Made by a program: the position numbers and the translations under genes. The notes beneath the pieces are model-generated. The model was given only the letters and a program-made list of their open reading frames with translations. It was not told the origin of the DNA and searched no databases. DNA of 9,094 nucleotides from Pseudomonadota bacterium (GTDB taxonomy: Bacteria; Pseudomonadota; Alphaproteobacteria; Azospirillales; Azospirillaceae), in NCBI GenBank assembly GCA_023411035.1, contig JAEYPE010000039.1, positions 1-9,094 on the forward strand, given 5' to 3'. The stretch's first letter is position 1. Each line of letters opens with the position of its first letter. Shown one piece after another: positions 1-6,100 of this stretch.

Positions 1-843
1 CGCGACGAGCTGACCGGCGGCGCCGGCAACGACACCTTCGTCTTCGCTCGCGCCACCGACATCGACGGCGACCTGATAACCGACTTCGCCACGGGCGACC
101 GCATCGACATCTCCGGTCTGTCGGCCAGCTTCCTCGGCACCGCGCCATTGTCCCAGCGGTTCGGCAGCGGCGTGGCGGTGAATTACGTCAACACCGGCAG
201 CGGCGCCTTCGCCACCACCGACCTCCAGTTCGACGTGGACGGTGACGGTGTGGCGGACCGTGTCATCCATCTGGCCGGCACCCACGCGCTGTCCGCCGAT
301 CCGTCCAACAACGGCGTCCTGGTCCGCGTGACCGCCATCTCCGCCACGGGCGGCGACGGCGCGGACACGCTGGCTGGCGGGGCGGCGTCCGACACGCTGA
401 CCGGCGGTGCCGGCAACGACCGGCTGGACGGCCTGGGCGGCGCGGACTTCCTCTCCGGCGGGACCGGCGACGACACGCTGGCCGGCGGGGCCGGCGAGGA
501 CGTGCTGAGCGGGGGCGAGGGCAACGACAGCTTCCGCTACGCCACCGTGGCGGAGGCGAACGGCGACCGCATCACCGACTTCGCGGCGGGCGACCGGATC
601 GACCTCACCGGCATTCCCTTCACCTTCGTGGGCAGTGGACCCTTCACCGGCACGGTGGCCCAGCCGGGCGGCGCGCAGGTCGGCTTCCGCTTCGTCACCT
701 CCGGCGGTGCCACCACCCAGGTCGTGTTCGACATGAACGGCGACGGCGTGGCCGACGCCACCCTGACGCTGGCCGGCTTCCACGAGCTTCAGGAGGCCGA
801 GGGCAACCCCGGCGTGCTGGTGCGGGCCACCGGCCTGAACCTG
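1..843 (+). repeat. Two tandem RTX plus serralysin-C-terminal-like modules
   Basis: Two paralogous modules follow one another. Each has an RTX stretch ending in D-T/S-F, then an I-T-D-F-A-x-G-D-R-I-D segment (first copy near base 79, second near 574), as in the C-terminal domain of serralysin-type M10 peptidases. Each ends with a calcium-loop-like motif, DVDGDGVAD at 232-258 in the first and DMNGDGVAD at 730-756 in the second, followed by an L-A-G-x-H/T segment and G-V-L-V-R. The copies are clearly related but diverged, so the duplication is old. The module is known as a calcium-dependent fold that caps RTX rolls; no metalloprotease catalytic zinc motif is seen here. Confidence 0.75.
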
Positions 844-3800
844 ACCGGCACCGCGGACGCGGACACGCTGACCGGCGGCGACACGCCGGACCGGCTGAGC
901 GGTCAGGCCGGCGACGACCGGCTGTTCGGCAACGGCGGCAACGACAGCCTGTCCGGCGGCATTGGCAACGACAGCCTGAGCGGCGGCGACGGGGCGGACC
1001 TGCTGTCCGGCGACGCGGGCGACGACACGCTGAACGGCGGGGCCGGCGACGACACGCTGAACGGCGGCGACGGCAACGACCTGTTCCAGGCCAGCGGCGG
1101 CACCGACGACATCAACGGCGGCGCGGGCCAGGACGCGGTGGTCTTCACCGACGCGAAGGCGAACTACGACATCGTCAACAACGGCGGAACGATCACCGTC
1201 ACCCATGCCCGCGGCACCAAGGCGGACGGCATCGCCCGCATCACCGCGGTGGAGGAACTGCGCTTCACCGACCAGACCATGGACCTGACGCCGGCCGCCG
1301 CCATCGGTGCGCGGCTGATCAGCGGCCTGGGCGGCACCGCCGGCTTCGGCGAGAACGAGCTTGACCGCAGCGATGACGGGTCGAGCGCCTTCATCGACAT
1401 CCGGTCGGTCTTCGCGGACGGCATCAACGTCTTCGGCAAGGTCTACACCGGCTTCTACATCAACACGAACGGCAGCATCTCCTTCGACGCGCCGCTGTCC
1501 GCCGGACCTTCGGCGGACGCCCTGTCCGCCACGGCCCCGGCGATCATCGCGCCCTTCCTGTCCGACGTGGATACGCGGGGCGGCACCGGGGCGGCGACGC
1601 CGGGCGGCACCTCGCAGGGCACCAACCGCGTCTATTACGACCTGGACCCGGTCACCGGCACCATCGTCATCACCTGGGACGACGTGGCGGCCAACGGCGG
1701 CACGGATGGGGCGCGCAACGCCTTCCAGCTCGTGCTGACCGACGCCTCCAGCGCGGCCGGACGCACGGCCGGGGACTTCGACGCGGAGTTCCGCTACGAA
1801 TCCGTCAACTGGGCGCAGACCGGCGGGAACGCGGTCGCGCGGGCCGGCTACACCGCCGGCAACGGCGACACCTCCGGTCTGTTCATCCTGCCGCAGTCGG
1901 GCAACGAGGCGGGGATGCTCGCCCTCGACACCACGGCGGGCAACACGGGCACCAACGGCCTGTGGCGCTTCTCGATGACCGGCGGCACGGCGTCGAACGT
2001 GCTTCCGGCGGTCGTCGCCATCGAACCGGGCCAGCTGTCGAAGGCGGAAGGCAACAGCGGCACCACCCGCTTCACCTTCACGGTCACCCGCTCCGGCGAC
2101 ACGACCAGCGAGGTGACGGTCGGCTACACGGTCGCCGGCACGGGCAACAACCCGGTCGGCGCCGGGGATCTGGCGGGCGGCTTCCTGCCCTATGACGGCA
2201 CGGTCACCTTCGCGGCGGGCGAGACCAGCAAGTCCATCTCGGTGGACGTGCTGGGCGACACGGTGGCCGAGGCGAACGAAACCTTCGCGGTGACGCTGGC
2301 CACCCCGGCGGACGGTTCCAACATCAAGCTGGGCAACCGTCAGGCGACCGGCACCGTCCTGAACGACGACAACCAGGCGCCGGCGCTGCCGCCGGGCTTC
2401 CGTCCGGGCGCCAACTGGGGCGACCCGCATCTGGTGACCTTCGACGGCTTCTATTACAGCTTCCAGGCGGTCGGCGAATTCACCTACGTCCATGCCAAGT
2501 CGGGCGACGAGCGGATCGTGCAGCTCCGCACCGCGGCTCTGGGCGACGCGGTGTCGATCAACACGGCGGTGGCGACGAAGATCGGCACGGCGCGGGTGTC
2601 CATCAACGCGAAGGACTCCGCCCATCCGCTGCGCATCGACGGGGTGGCGACCGACATCTCCGACGCCGCCGGTTCGATGGCCGTGGGCGACGGGCACATC
2701 TTCCGGTCCGGCAACGTCTACACCATCGTCTATTCGAACCAGGAGCAGCTCATCGTCACGGTCGAGGCCGACCGCATCGACCTTCAGCTCTTCCTGGCGC
2801 CGAGCCGCGCGGCGGGGTCGATCGAGGGCCTGATGGGCAACCTCGACGGCGACGCCTCCAACGATCTGGCGCTGGCCGACGGCACGGTGCTGCCGCAGCC
2901 GATCGACTATTCGGTGCTGTATGGCAGCTACGCCGACGGCTGGCGGGTCACGGATCAGACCTCGCTCTTCGACTACGGCCAGGGCGAGACGACGGCGACC
3001 TACACCGACCGCAGCTTCCCGCGGCAGGTGCTGTCGGTGGACGCCCTGCCCGAGGCCCTGCGCCAGCGGGCGGAGGCGCTGCTGGACGCCGCCGGTATCA
3101 CCGATCCGGCGCTGCGGCAGGCGGCCCTGCTCGACGTGGCGCTGACCGGCGATGCCAGCTTCCTGAAGGGCGCGACGCAGGCCGACGCCCCGACGCAGCA
3201 GTCCACCACCTCGAACGCTCCCGCCGCCGCCCCGGTCATCACCATCGCGGCCCGCACCGCCACGGTGACGGAGCGCAACAGCGGCAGCACGAACGTCGTC
3301 TTCGACGTGTACCGCACGGGCGATTCCACCGCTGATCTGGTGCTCGACTTCGCCGTGACGGGCTTCGGCAGCGCGGCGGCGGACGCCGCCGACTTCGGCG
3401 GGCAGCTTCCCAGCGGGACGGTGACCCTGGCCGCCGGGCAGACTTCCGCGACGATCACCATCGCGGTGTCCGGCGACGCAGTGGCGGAGGTGGACGAGAC
3501 CTTCGCTGTCACCCTGTCGCAGCAGGCCGCTTCGCCGACCCAGGCCGTCATCGCGGCACCGCGGGCCACGGTGACGATCGAGAACGACGACGGCGCGCTC
3601 ACTCCCCGCCTGGACATCGCCGCGGCGTCGGCCACGGTGCAGGAGGGGGCGAACGCCAAGGCGACCTTCACCATCGTGCGCAGCGACAACGCGCTCGACC
3701 CGGTCAGCGTCACCTACACGGTGGCGGGCAGCGGGCCGAACCCGGCCTCCGCGGCGGATTTCGCAGGCAGCGCCTTCCCGACCGGCACCGTCAGCCTCGC

Positions 3801-6030
3801 GGCCGGCGAGACGACGAAGACCGTCGAGATCGCCATCGCGGAGGACGCGCTGAGCGAGCAGGACGAGACCTTCACGGTCACGCTGTCCAACCCGAACGGC
3901 GCCACTCTCGGCACGGCGGTGGCGACGGGCGTCATCAAGAACACGGCACCGCCGGTCAGTCCGTCCCTGTCCATCGCCGCGGCCTCGGCCACGGTTCAGG
4001 AAGGGGCGAACGCCAAGGCGACCTTCACCATCGTGCGCAGCGATAACCTGCTCGACCCGGTCAGCGTCACCTACACGGTGGCGGGCAGCGGGGCGAACCC
4101 GGCCTCCGCGGCGGACTTCGCGGGCAGCGCCTTCCCGACCGGCACCGTCAGCCTCGCGGCCGGCGAGACGACGAAGACCGTCGAGATCGCCATCGCGGAG
4201 GACGCGCTGAACGAGCAGGACGAGACCTTCACGGTCACGCTGTCCAACCCGAACGGCGCCATTCTCGGCACGGCGGTGGCGACCGGCGTCATCAAGAACA
4301 CGGCCCCGCCGCCGTCCGACCCGCCGTCGCTGTCCATCGCGGCGGAAACCGGCAGTGCCGCGGAAGGCAACGACGGTACGATGGCGCTGACCTTCCTGGT
4401 CACCCGCTCGGGTGACGCCTCCGGCTCCACCACCGTGTCCTACGCGGTGGCGGGAAGCGGCGCCTCCGCGGCCAACGCGGCGGACTTCGCCGGAAACGCC
4501 CTGCCGCAGGGCACGGTCACCTTCGCGGCGGGCGAGCAGACCGCCCGAATCACCGTCAACGTTCAAGGCGACCGGGACGTGGAGTCCGACGAGACCTTCA
4601 CGGTCACGCTGTCGAACGCCAGCGGCGGCACGATCCAGACCGCAACGGCGACCGGCACCATCCGCAACGACGATGTGGCGACGAGCGAAAATTCCGGCAG
4701 CGGCTCCAAGCCGATCGGCGAGGAGACGGTGGATGGTGTCGTGGTCCAGACCCAGACGAGCAACGCTCCTGCGGGCGTGAATGTCGCCTTTGTCGAAACC
4801 GGCTTCGCCCAGGCGGTGCCGGACGGCAGCCGGGACGGGGTGACCGTTGCGCTGACGCAGGACTCGGGCAACGCTCCGCTCCTTCAGGCGAACGTGGCGG
4901 CGGGCGGCAGACTCTCCGCCTACGGCCCGCAGTCCGCGGTGGAGGGCGGCCAGATGGCCGGCGTCTTCGCTGGCATGCTCGCCGCCCTGCTGCCGGAAAG
5001 CCGGACCTCGGCGATCCGGAACGAGGCGGCGACTTTCGCCGCCGCTGCCACCGGTGCGATGACGCTCCGCACGCTGACGCCGACGGGTCCGGGACCGGTC
5101 ACCATCACCGGTTCCGCCACCGCCGGGGCGCCGCGCGAAGCGCTCATCATCAACATGGGCGACAATCCCGGCGGTTCGGTCGTCCTCGACCAGGTGGACT
5201 TCGCGGTGCTGGTCGGGCAGGGCACCTTCACCGGCGGGGAGGGCAACAGCCTGACCATCGGTGACGACAGCGCCCAGACCATCAACCTCGGGCCGGGCGA
5301 CGACACCACCCGCGGCGGCGGCGGCAACGACGTGGTTGCCAGCACCACCGGGCGTGACCTGCTGGCCGGCGACGAGGGCAACGACACCCTCCACGGCGGC
5401 GACGGCGACGACACGCTTCTGGGCGGCGACGACGACGACGTGGTCGGCGGCGGCAACGGCAACGACCTGCTCAGCGGCGACGCCGGCAACGACTGGCTGA
5501 TGGGCGAGGACGGCAACGACACCGCCATCGGCGGCGCTGGCAACGACGTTCTGTTCGGCATGAATGGCAACGACCTGCTGACCGGCGACGCGGGCAACGA
5601 CACCATCGTGGGCGGGGACGGCAACGACTCCATCCTCGGTGGCACGGGCAACGACCTGATCGGCGGCGGTGCCGGCGACGATCTGATCGACGGTGGCGAC
5701 GGCAACGACGCCCTGGTCGGCGAGGGCGGCAACGACACGCTGTTCGGTGGAGCCGGCGACGACGTGCTCTGGGGCTTCGGCGGTGACGACTGGCTGATCG
5801 GCGGTGCGGGGAAGGACATCTTCGCCTTCACGCTCGGCGGCGGGAACGACTATGTGTTCGAGTTCAACCCGGACGAGGACGTCCTGGGCTTCGCGATTGC
5901 CGGGATCACCATCGCGGACATCAAGGCGAGTGCCCAGACCGTCGGCAAGAACACGGTCTTCACCCTGTCCGACAAGAGCACCATCACCGTGGTCGGCCTG
6001 ACCGGCGTCAGCGACTCCTGGTTCTCGTAA
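1..6030 (+). CDS. Giant RTX calcium-binding surface protein with NIDO, VWD and five Calx-beta domains (5' end outside window)
   Basis: The frame is open from base 1, so this is the C-terminal 2009 residues of a larger protein; the TTG at 148 lies inside an ongoing RTX/serralysin-type module and is not a start. Order by residue: RTX end (1-14); serralysin-C-like module (about 15-115); RTX (118-180); second serralysin-C-like module (about 181-281); RTX (284-382); capping segment (383-432); nidogen-like domain (about 435-662); Calx-beta 1 (670-790); VWD with GDPH at 807-810 (about 805-984) and C8-like tail (985-1056); Calx-beta 2-5 (1078-1558); unassigned region (1559-1763); 20 RTX nonapeptides (1764-1943); C-terminal tail (1944-2009) ending D-S-W-F-S. 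No cysteine is present. RTX proteins of this kind are exported unfolded by type I secretion and fold on calcium outside the cell. An adhesin or matrix role is inferred from the domains; there is no enzymatic domain in the visible part. No exporter lies in the window. Confidence 0.93.
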   Translation, partial: RDELTGGAGNDTFVFARATDIDGDLITDFATGDRIDISGLSASFLGTAPLSQRFGSGVAVNYVNTGSGAFATTDLQFDVDGDGVADRVIHLAGTHALSADPSNNGVLVRVTAISATGGDGADTLAGGAASDTLTGGAGNDRLDGLGGADFLSGGTGDDTLAGGAGEDVLSGGEGNDSFRYATVAEANGDRITDFAAGDRIDLTGIPFTFVGSGPFTGTVAQPGGAQVGFRFVTSGGATTQVVFDMNGDGVADATLTLAGFHELQEAEGNPGVLVRATGLNLTGTADADTLTGGDTPDRLSGQAGDDRLFGNGGNDSLSGGIGNDSLSGGDGADLLSGDAGDDTLNGGAGDDTLNGGDGNDLFQASGGTDDINGGAGQDAVVFTDAKANYDIVNNGGTITVTHARGTKADGIARITAVEELRFTDQTMDLTPAAAIGARLISGLGGTAGFGENELDRSDDGSSAFIDIRSVFADGINVFGKVYTGFYINTNGSISFDAPLSAGPSADALSATAPAIIAPFLSDVDTRGGTGAATPGGTSQGTNRVYYDLDPVTGTIVITWDDVAANGGTDGARNAFQLVLTDASSAAGRTAGDFDAEFRYESVNWAQTGGNAVARAGYTAGNGDTSGLFILPQSGNEAGMLALDTTAGNTGTNGLWRFSMTGGTASNVLPAVVAIEPGQLSKAEGNSGTTRFTFTVTRSGDTTSEVTVGYTVAGTGNNPVGAGDLAGGFLPYDGTVTFAAGETSKSISVDVLGDTVAEANETFAVTLATPADGSNIKLGNRQATGTVLNDDNQAPALPPGFRPGANWGDPHLVTFDGFYYSFQAVGEFTYVHAKSGDERIVQLRTAALGDAVSINTAVATKIGTARVSINAKDSAHPLRIDGVATDISDAAGSMAVGDGHIFRSGNVYTIVYSNQEQLIVTVEADRIDLQLFLAPSRAAGSIEGLMGNLDGDASNDLALADGTVLPQPIDYSVLYGSYADGWRVTDQTSLFDYGQGETTATYTDRSFPRQVLSVDALPEALRQRAEALLDAAGITDPALRQAALLDVALTGDASFLKGATQADAPTQQSTTSNAPAAAPVITIAARTATVTERNSGSTNVVFDVYRTGDSTADLVLDFAVTGFGSAAADAADFGGQLPSGTVTLAAGQTSATITIAVSGDAVAEVDETFAVTLSQQAASPTQAVIAAPRATVTIENDDGALTPRLDIAAASATVQEGANAKATFTIVRSDNALDPVSVTYTVAGSGPNPASAADFAGSAFPTGTVSLAAGETTKTVEIAIAEDALSEQDETFTVTLSNPNGATLGTAVATGVIKNTAPPVSPSLSIAAASATVQEGANAKATFTIVRSDNLLDPVSVTYTVAGSGANPASAADFAGSAFPTGTVSLAAGETTKTVEIAIAEDALNEQDETFTVTLSNPNGAILGTAVATGVIKNTAPPPSDPPSLSIAAETGSAAEGNDGTMALTFLVTRSGDASGSTTVSYAVAGSGASAANAADFAGNALPQGTVTFAAGEQTARITVNVQGDRDVESDETFTVTLSNASGGTIQTATATGTIRNDDVATSENSGSGSKPIGEETVDGVVVQTQTSNAPAGVNVAFVETGFAQAVPDGSRDGVTVALTQDSGNAPLLQANVAAGGRLSAYGPQSAVEGGQMAGVFAGMLAALLPESRTSAIRNEAATFAAAATGAMTLRTLTPTGPGPVTITGSATAGAPREALIINMGDNPGGSVVLDQVDFAVLVGQGTFTGGEGNSLTIGDDSAQTINLGPGDDTTRGGGGNDVVASTTGRDLLAGDEGNDTLHGGDGDDTLLGGDDDDVVGGGNGNDLLSGDAGNDWLMGEDGNDTAIGGAGNDVLFGMNGNDLLTGDAGNDTIVGGDGNDSILGGTGNDLIGGGAGDDLIDGGDGNDALVGEGGNDTLFGGAGDDVLWGFGGDDWLIGGAGKDIFAFTLGGGNDYVFEFNPDEDVLGFAIAGITIADIKASAQTVGKNTVFTLSDKSTITVVGLTGVSDSWFS
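352..540 (+). repeat. RTX nonapeptide block, 7 units
   Basis: Seven 9-residue units (27 nt each) in the phase x-x-G-x-D-x-hydrophobic-x-G, for example GAGNDRLDG and GTGDDTLAG. The second unit (GAASDTLTG) has lost its glycine. Such units form a parallel beta roll with Ca2+ bound in the turns. The last unit runs directly into the second serralysin-C-like module. Confidence 0.9.
850..1146 (+). repeat. RTX nonapeptide block, 11 units
   Basis: Eleven consecutive units keep the 27-nt register from TADADTLTG to GAGQDAVVF. The first two and the tenth (SGGTDDING) are degenerate. Two adjacent units near 1021-1067 share the same 20-nt DNA segment, a sign of local duplication. The block ends in a capping segment at about 1138-1296 with a Y-D-I strand and an E-E-L-R-F-T-D-Q motif, typical of the end of many RTX arrays and different from the cap of the two upstream modules. 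Confidence 0.9.
1303..1986 (+). other. Nidogen-like (NIDO) domain
   Basis: The segment has the usual NIDO order: G-F-G-E-N-E-L-D-R-S-D-D-G-S followed by V-Y-T-G-F-Y-I-N-T-N-G-S-I-S-F near 1441-1485; a P-A-I-I-A-P-F-L-S-D-V-D-T motif near 1537-1575; a V-Y-Y-D-L and V-I-T-W-D-D pair of strands near 1630-1683; an N-A-F-Q-L-V-L-T strand; and an aromatic F-R-Y-E-S-V-N-W stretch near 1789-1812, ending in G-L-W-R-F. In animals NIDO occurs in nidogens and mucin-like proteins of the extracellular matrix. In bacteria it occurs in large secreted proteins of mostly unknown ligand. Identification is by motif recognition only. Confidence 0.8.
2008..2370 (+). other. Calx-beta domain 1
   Basis: Immunoglobulin-like beta domain with the Calx-beta signature: an A-E-G-N-S-G-T-T start, F-T-V-T-R-S-G-D, then G-T-V-T-F-A-A-G-E-T-S-K, the acidic E-A-N-E-T-F-A-V-T-L strand and an N-D-D end. 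It sits between NIDO and VWD, separate from the four other Calx-beta domains, which lie after VWD. The family binds calcium in Na/Ca exchangers and integrin beta-4 and is common in bacterial adhesins. Confidence 0.85.
2413..3168 (+). other. VWD domain with C8-like tail, cysteines absent
   Basis: The VWD core opens with N-W-G-D-P-H-L-V-T-F-D-G (GDPH at 2419-2430), followed by the Y-Y-S-F-Q-A-x-G-E-F strand. It closes with G-L-M-G-N-L-D-G-D-A-S-N-D near 2827-2865, where animal VWD domains read G-L-C-G-N with acidic calcium-loop residues after it. A W-R-V segment then leads into a C8-like tail: S-L-F-D-Y near 2962, an R-S-F-P motif and the helix A-E-A-L-L-D-A-A-G-I-T-D with L-L-D-V-A-L-T-G-D-A-S-F near 3070-3165. 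Positions that carry cysteine in relatives known to me are Met 945, Leu 1028 and Ala 1042 here. The D-P bond in GDPH is a known autocleavage site in some mucin VWD domains; cleavage here is speculative. Confidence 0.8.
3232..3591 (+). other. Calx-beta domain 2
   Basis: It follows a low-complexity Thr/Ser/Ala/Pro linker (about 3181-3231) after the VWD tail. Recognised by V-T-E-R-N-S-G-S-T-N near the start, D-F-G-G-Q-L-P-S-G-T-V-T-L-A-A-G-Q-T-S, the acidic E-V-D-E-T-F-A-V-T-L strand and an E-N-D-D end. It is clearly more diverged from domains 3 and 4 than those are from each other. Confidence 0.85.
3610..3954 (+). repeat. Calx-beta domain 3, first copy of near-identical tandem pair
   Basis: A 345-nt (115-codon) unit repeated in tandem with an offset of exactly 357 nt. 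By my manual alignment 15 bases differ between the copies (330/345 identical, about 96%), giving five residue changes: Asp/Ser, Ala/Leu, Pro/Ala, Ser/Asn and Thr/Ile. The stretch 3781-3840 is base-for-base identical to 4138-4197. The domain shows V-Q-E-G-A-N-A-K-A, D-F-A-G-S-A-F-P-T-G-T-V-S-L-A-A-G-E and E-Q-D-E-T-F-T-V-T-L. Confidence 0.95.
3967..4311 (+). repeat. Calx-beta domain 4, second copy of near-identical tandem pair
   Basis: Second copy of the 345-nt unit, separated from the first by a 12-nt spacer coding V-S-P-S. Of the thirteen codons that differ, eight are silent and five change the residue. It is followed by a short Pro-rich linker (P-P-P-S-D-P-P) leading to domain 5. The closeness of the two copies implies a recent duplication or continuing gene conversion. 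Confidence 0.95.
4321..4674 (+). other. Calx-beta domain 5
   Basis: Last Calx-beta domain, with A-A-E-G-N-D-G-T near the start, L-V-T-R-S-G-D, D-F-A-G-N-A-L-P-Q-G-T-V-T-F-A-A-G-E and the E-S-D-E-T-F-T-V-T-L-S-N strand, ending R-N-D-D. The segment beginning GACGAGACCTTCACGGTCAC at 4588 also occurs at 3862 and 4219 in domains 3 and 4, so the three domains share a DNA-level core. Confidence 0.88.
4675..5289 (+). other. Unassigned region between Calx-beta array and C-terminal RTX roll
   Basis: About 205 residues matching no domain I can name confidently. It begins with a Ser/Gly-rich linker, then V-D-G-V-V-V-Q-T-Q-T, strands with small residues, an L-S-A-Y-G-P motif, a hydrophobic Ala/Leu/Met-rich stretch near 4954-4995 (M-A-G-V-F-A-G-M-L-A-A-L-L), and T-L-R-T-L-T-P-T-G-P-G-P-V-T-I-T-G. 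It ends in A-L-I-I-N-M-G-D and V-D-F-A-V-L-V-G-Q-G-T-F-T-G-G, which passes smoothly into the RTX roll. From memory, similar segments precede terminal RTX arrays in other large alphaproteobacterial and cyanobacterial proteins, so it may be an N-terminal cap of the roll. I have not been able to check that. Confidence 0.5.
5290..5829 (+). repeat. C-terminal RTX array, 20 nonapeptides in register
   Basis: Twenty 9-residue units (27 nt each) follow without any change of phase, from GPGDDTTRG to GAGKDIFAF. Most match x-x-G-N/D-D-x-L/I/V-x-G, for example GAGNDVLFG and DAGNDTIVG. Unit 3 (TTGRDLLAG) and the final unit are atypical. It is the longest array in the visible protein and lies next to the C-terminal tail, the usual place for the calcium-driven folding nucleus of type I secretion substrates. 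Confidence 0.96.
5830..6027 (+). other. C-terminal tail with probable type I secretion signal
   Basis: The last 66 residues contain a V-F-E-F-N-P-D-E-D-V-L-G-F segment, comparable to the D-x-I-x-D-F-x-x-G-x-D-x-I motif after RTX rolls, then T-V-F-T-L-S-D-K-S-T-I-T-V-V-G-L and a terminal D-S-W-F-S. Uncleaved C-terminal signals with an acidic residue and a hydrophobic end are usual for HlyA/LipA-type substrates. The call rests on position and composition. Confidence 0.7.
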
Positions 6031-6041
6031 AAGGCCGAAGA

Positions 6042-6072
6042 CCGGCGGGGGGAACGGTTTTTCCCCCGCCGG
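6042..6072. terminator. GC-rich intergenic hairpin between convergent genes
   Basis: The arms CCGGCGGGGG (6042-6051) and CCCCCGCCGG (6063-6072) pair perfectly over 10 bp and can be extended by G-U, A-U and A-U pairs (6052-6054 with 6060-6062), leaving a 5-nt loop. It starts 11 nt after the stop codon of the RTX gene and lies 28 nt past the flgD stop. No classical U tract follows directly on either strand; on the minus strand a T4 lies about 9 nt further (complement of 6029-6032). It probably serves transcripts from both sides, but rho-independent activity is uncertain. Confidence 0.6.
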
Positions 6073-6084
6073 CCCGCGGGCCGG
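6069..6084. repeat. 16-nt perfect palindrome overlapping the hairpin
   Basis: CCGGCCCGCGGGCCGG equals its own reverse complement. Its left four bases are the last four bases of the right arm of the neighbouring hairpin, so in RNA the two pairings would compete. It could be part of the terminator region, a protein-binding site, or chance in GC-rich DNA. Confidence 0.6.
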
Positions 6085-6100
6085 TTCCGATGATGAGAGA

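Noticed and set aside
148..150. TTG as the start codon of the RTX gene
   Set aside because: The frame is open upstream to base 1 and codes for an RTX end and a serralysin-C-like segment that continues across the TTG, so the true start is outside the window.
1..843. Active serralysin-type metalloprotease
   Set aside because: Only the C-terminal calcium-binding type module is visible; no zinc-binding H-E-x-x-H motif was seen in the visible protein. A catalytic domain upstream of the window cannot be excluded but is not supported.
3000..3713. Minus-strand open frame of 237 codons
   Set aside because: Antisense shadow across the VWD tail and Calx-beta domains, low-complexity Ala/Ser/Val, with no domain or ribosome binding site seen.
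5290..5829. CRISPR array or minisatellite
   Set aside because: The 27-nt period is imperfect at DNA level, has no unique spacers and translates in one frame into phase-perfect RTX nonapeptides.
4920..5831. Minus-strand open frame of 303 codons with Ser/Pro repeats
   Set aside because: It is the antisense reading of the Gly/Asp-rich RTX array; its periodicity is only the mirror of the 27-nt RTX repeat.
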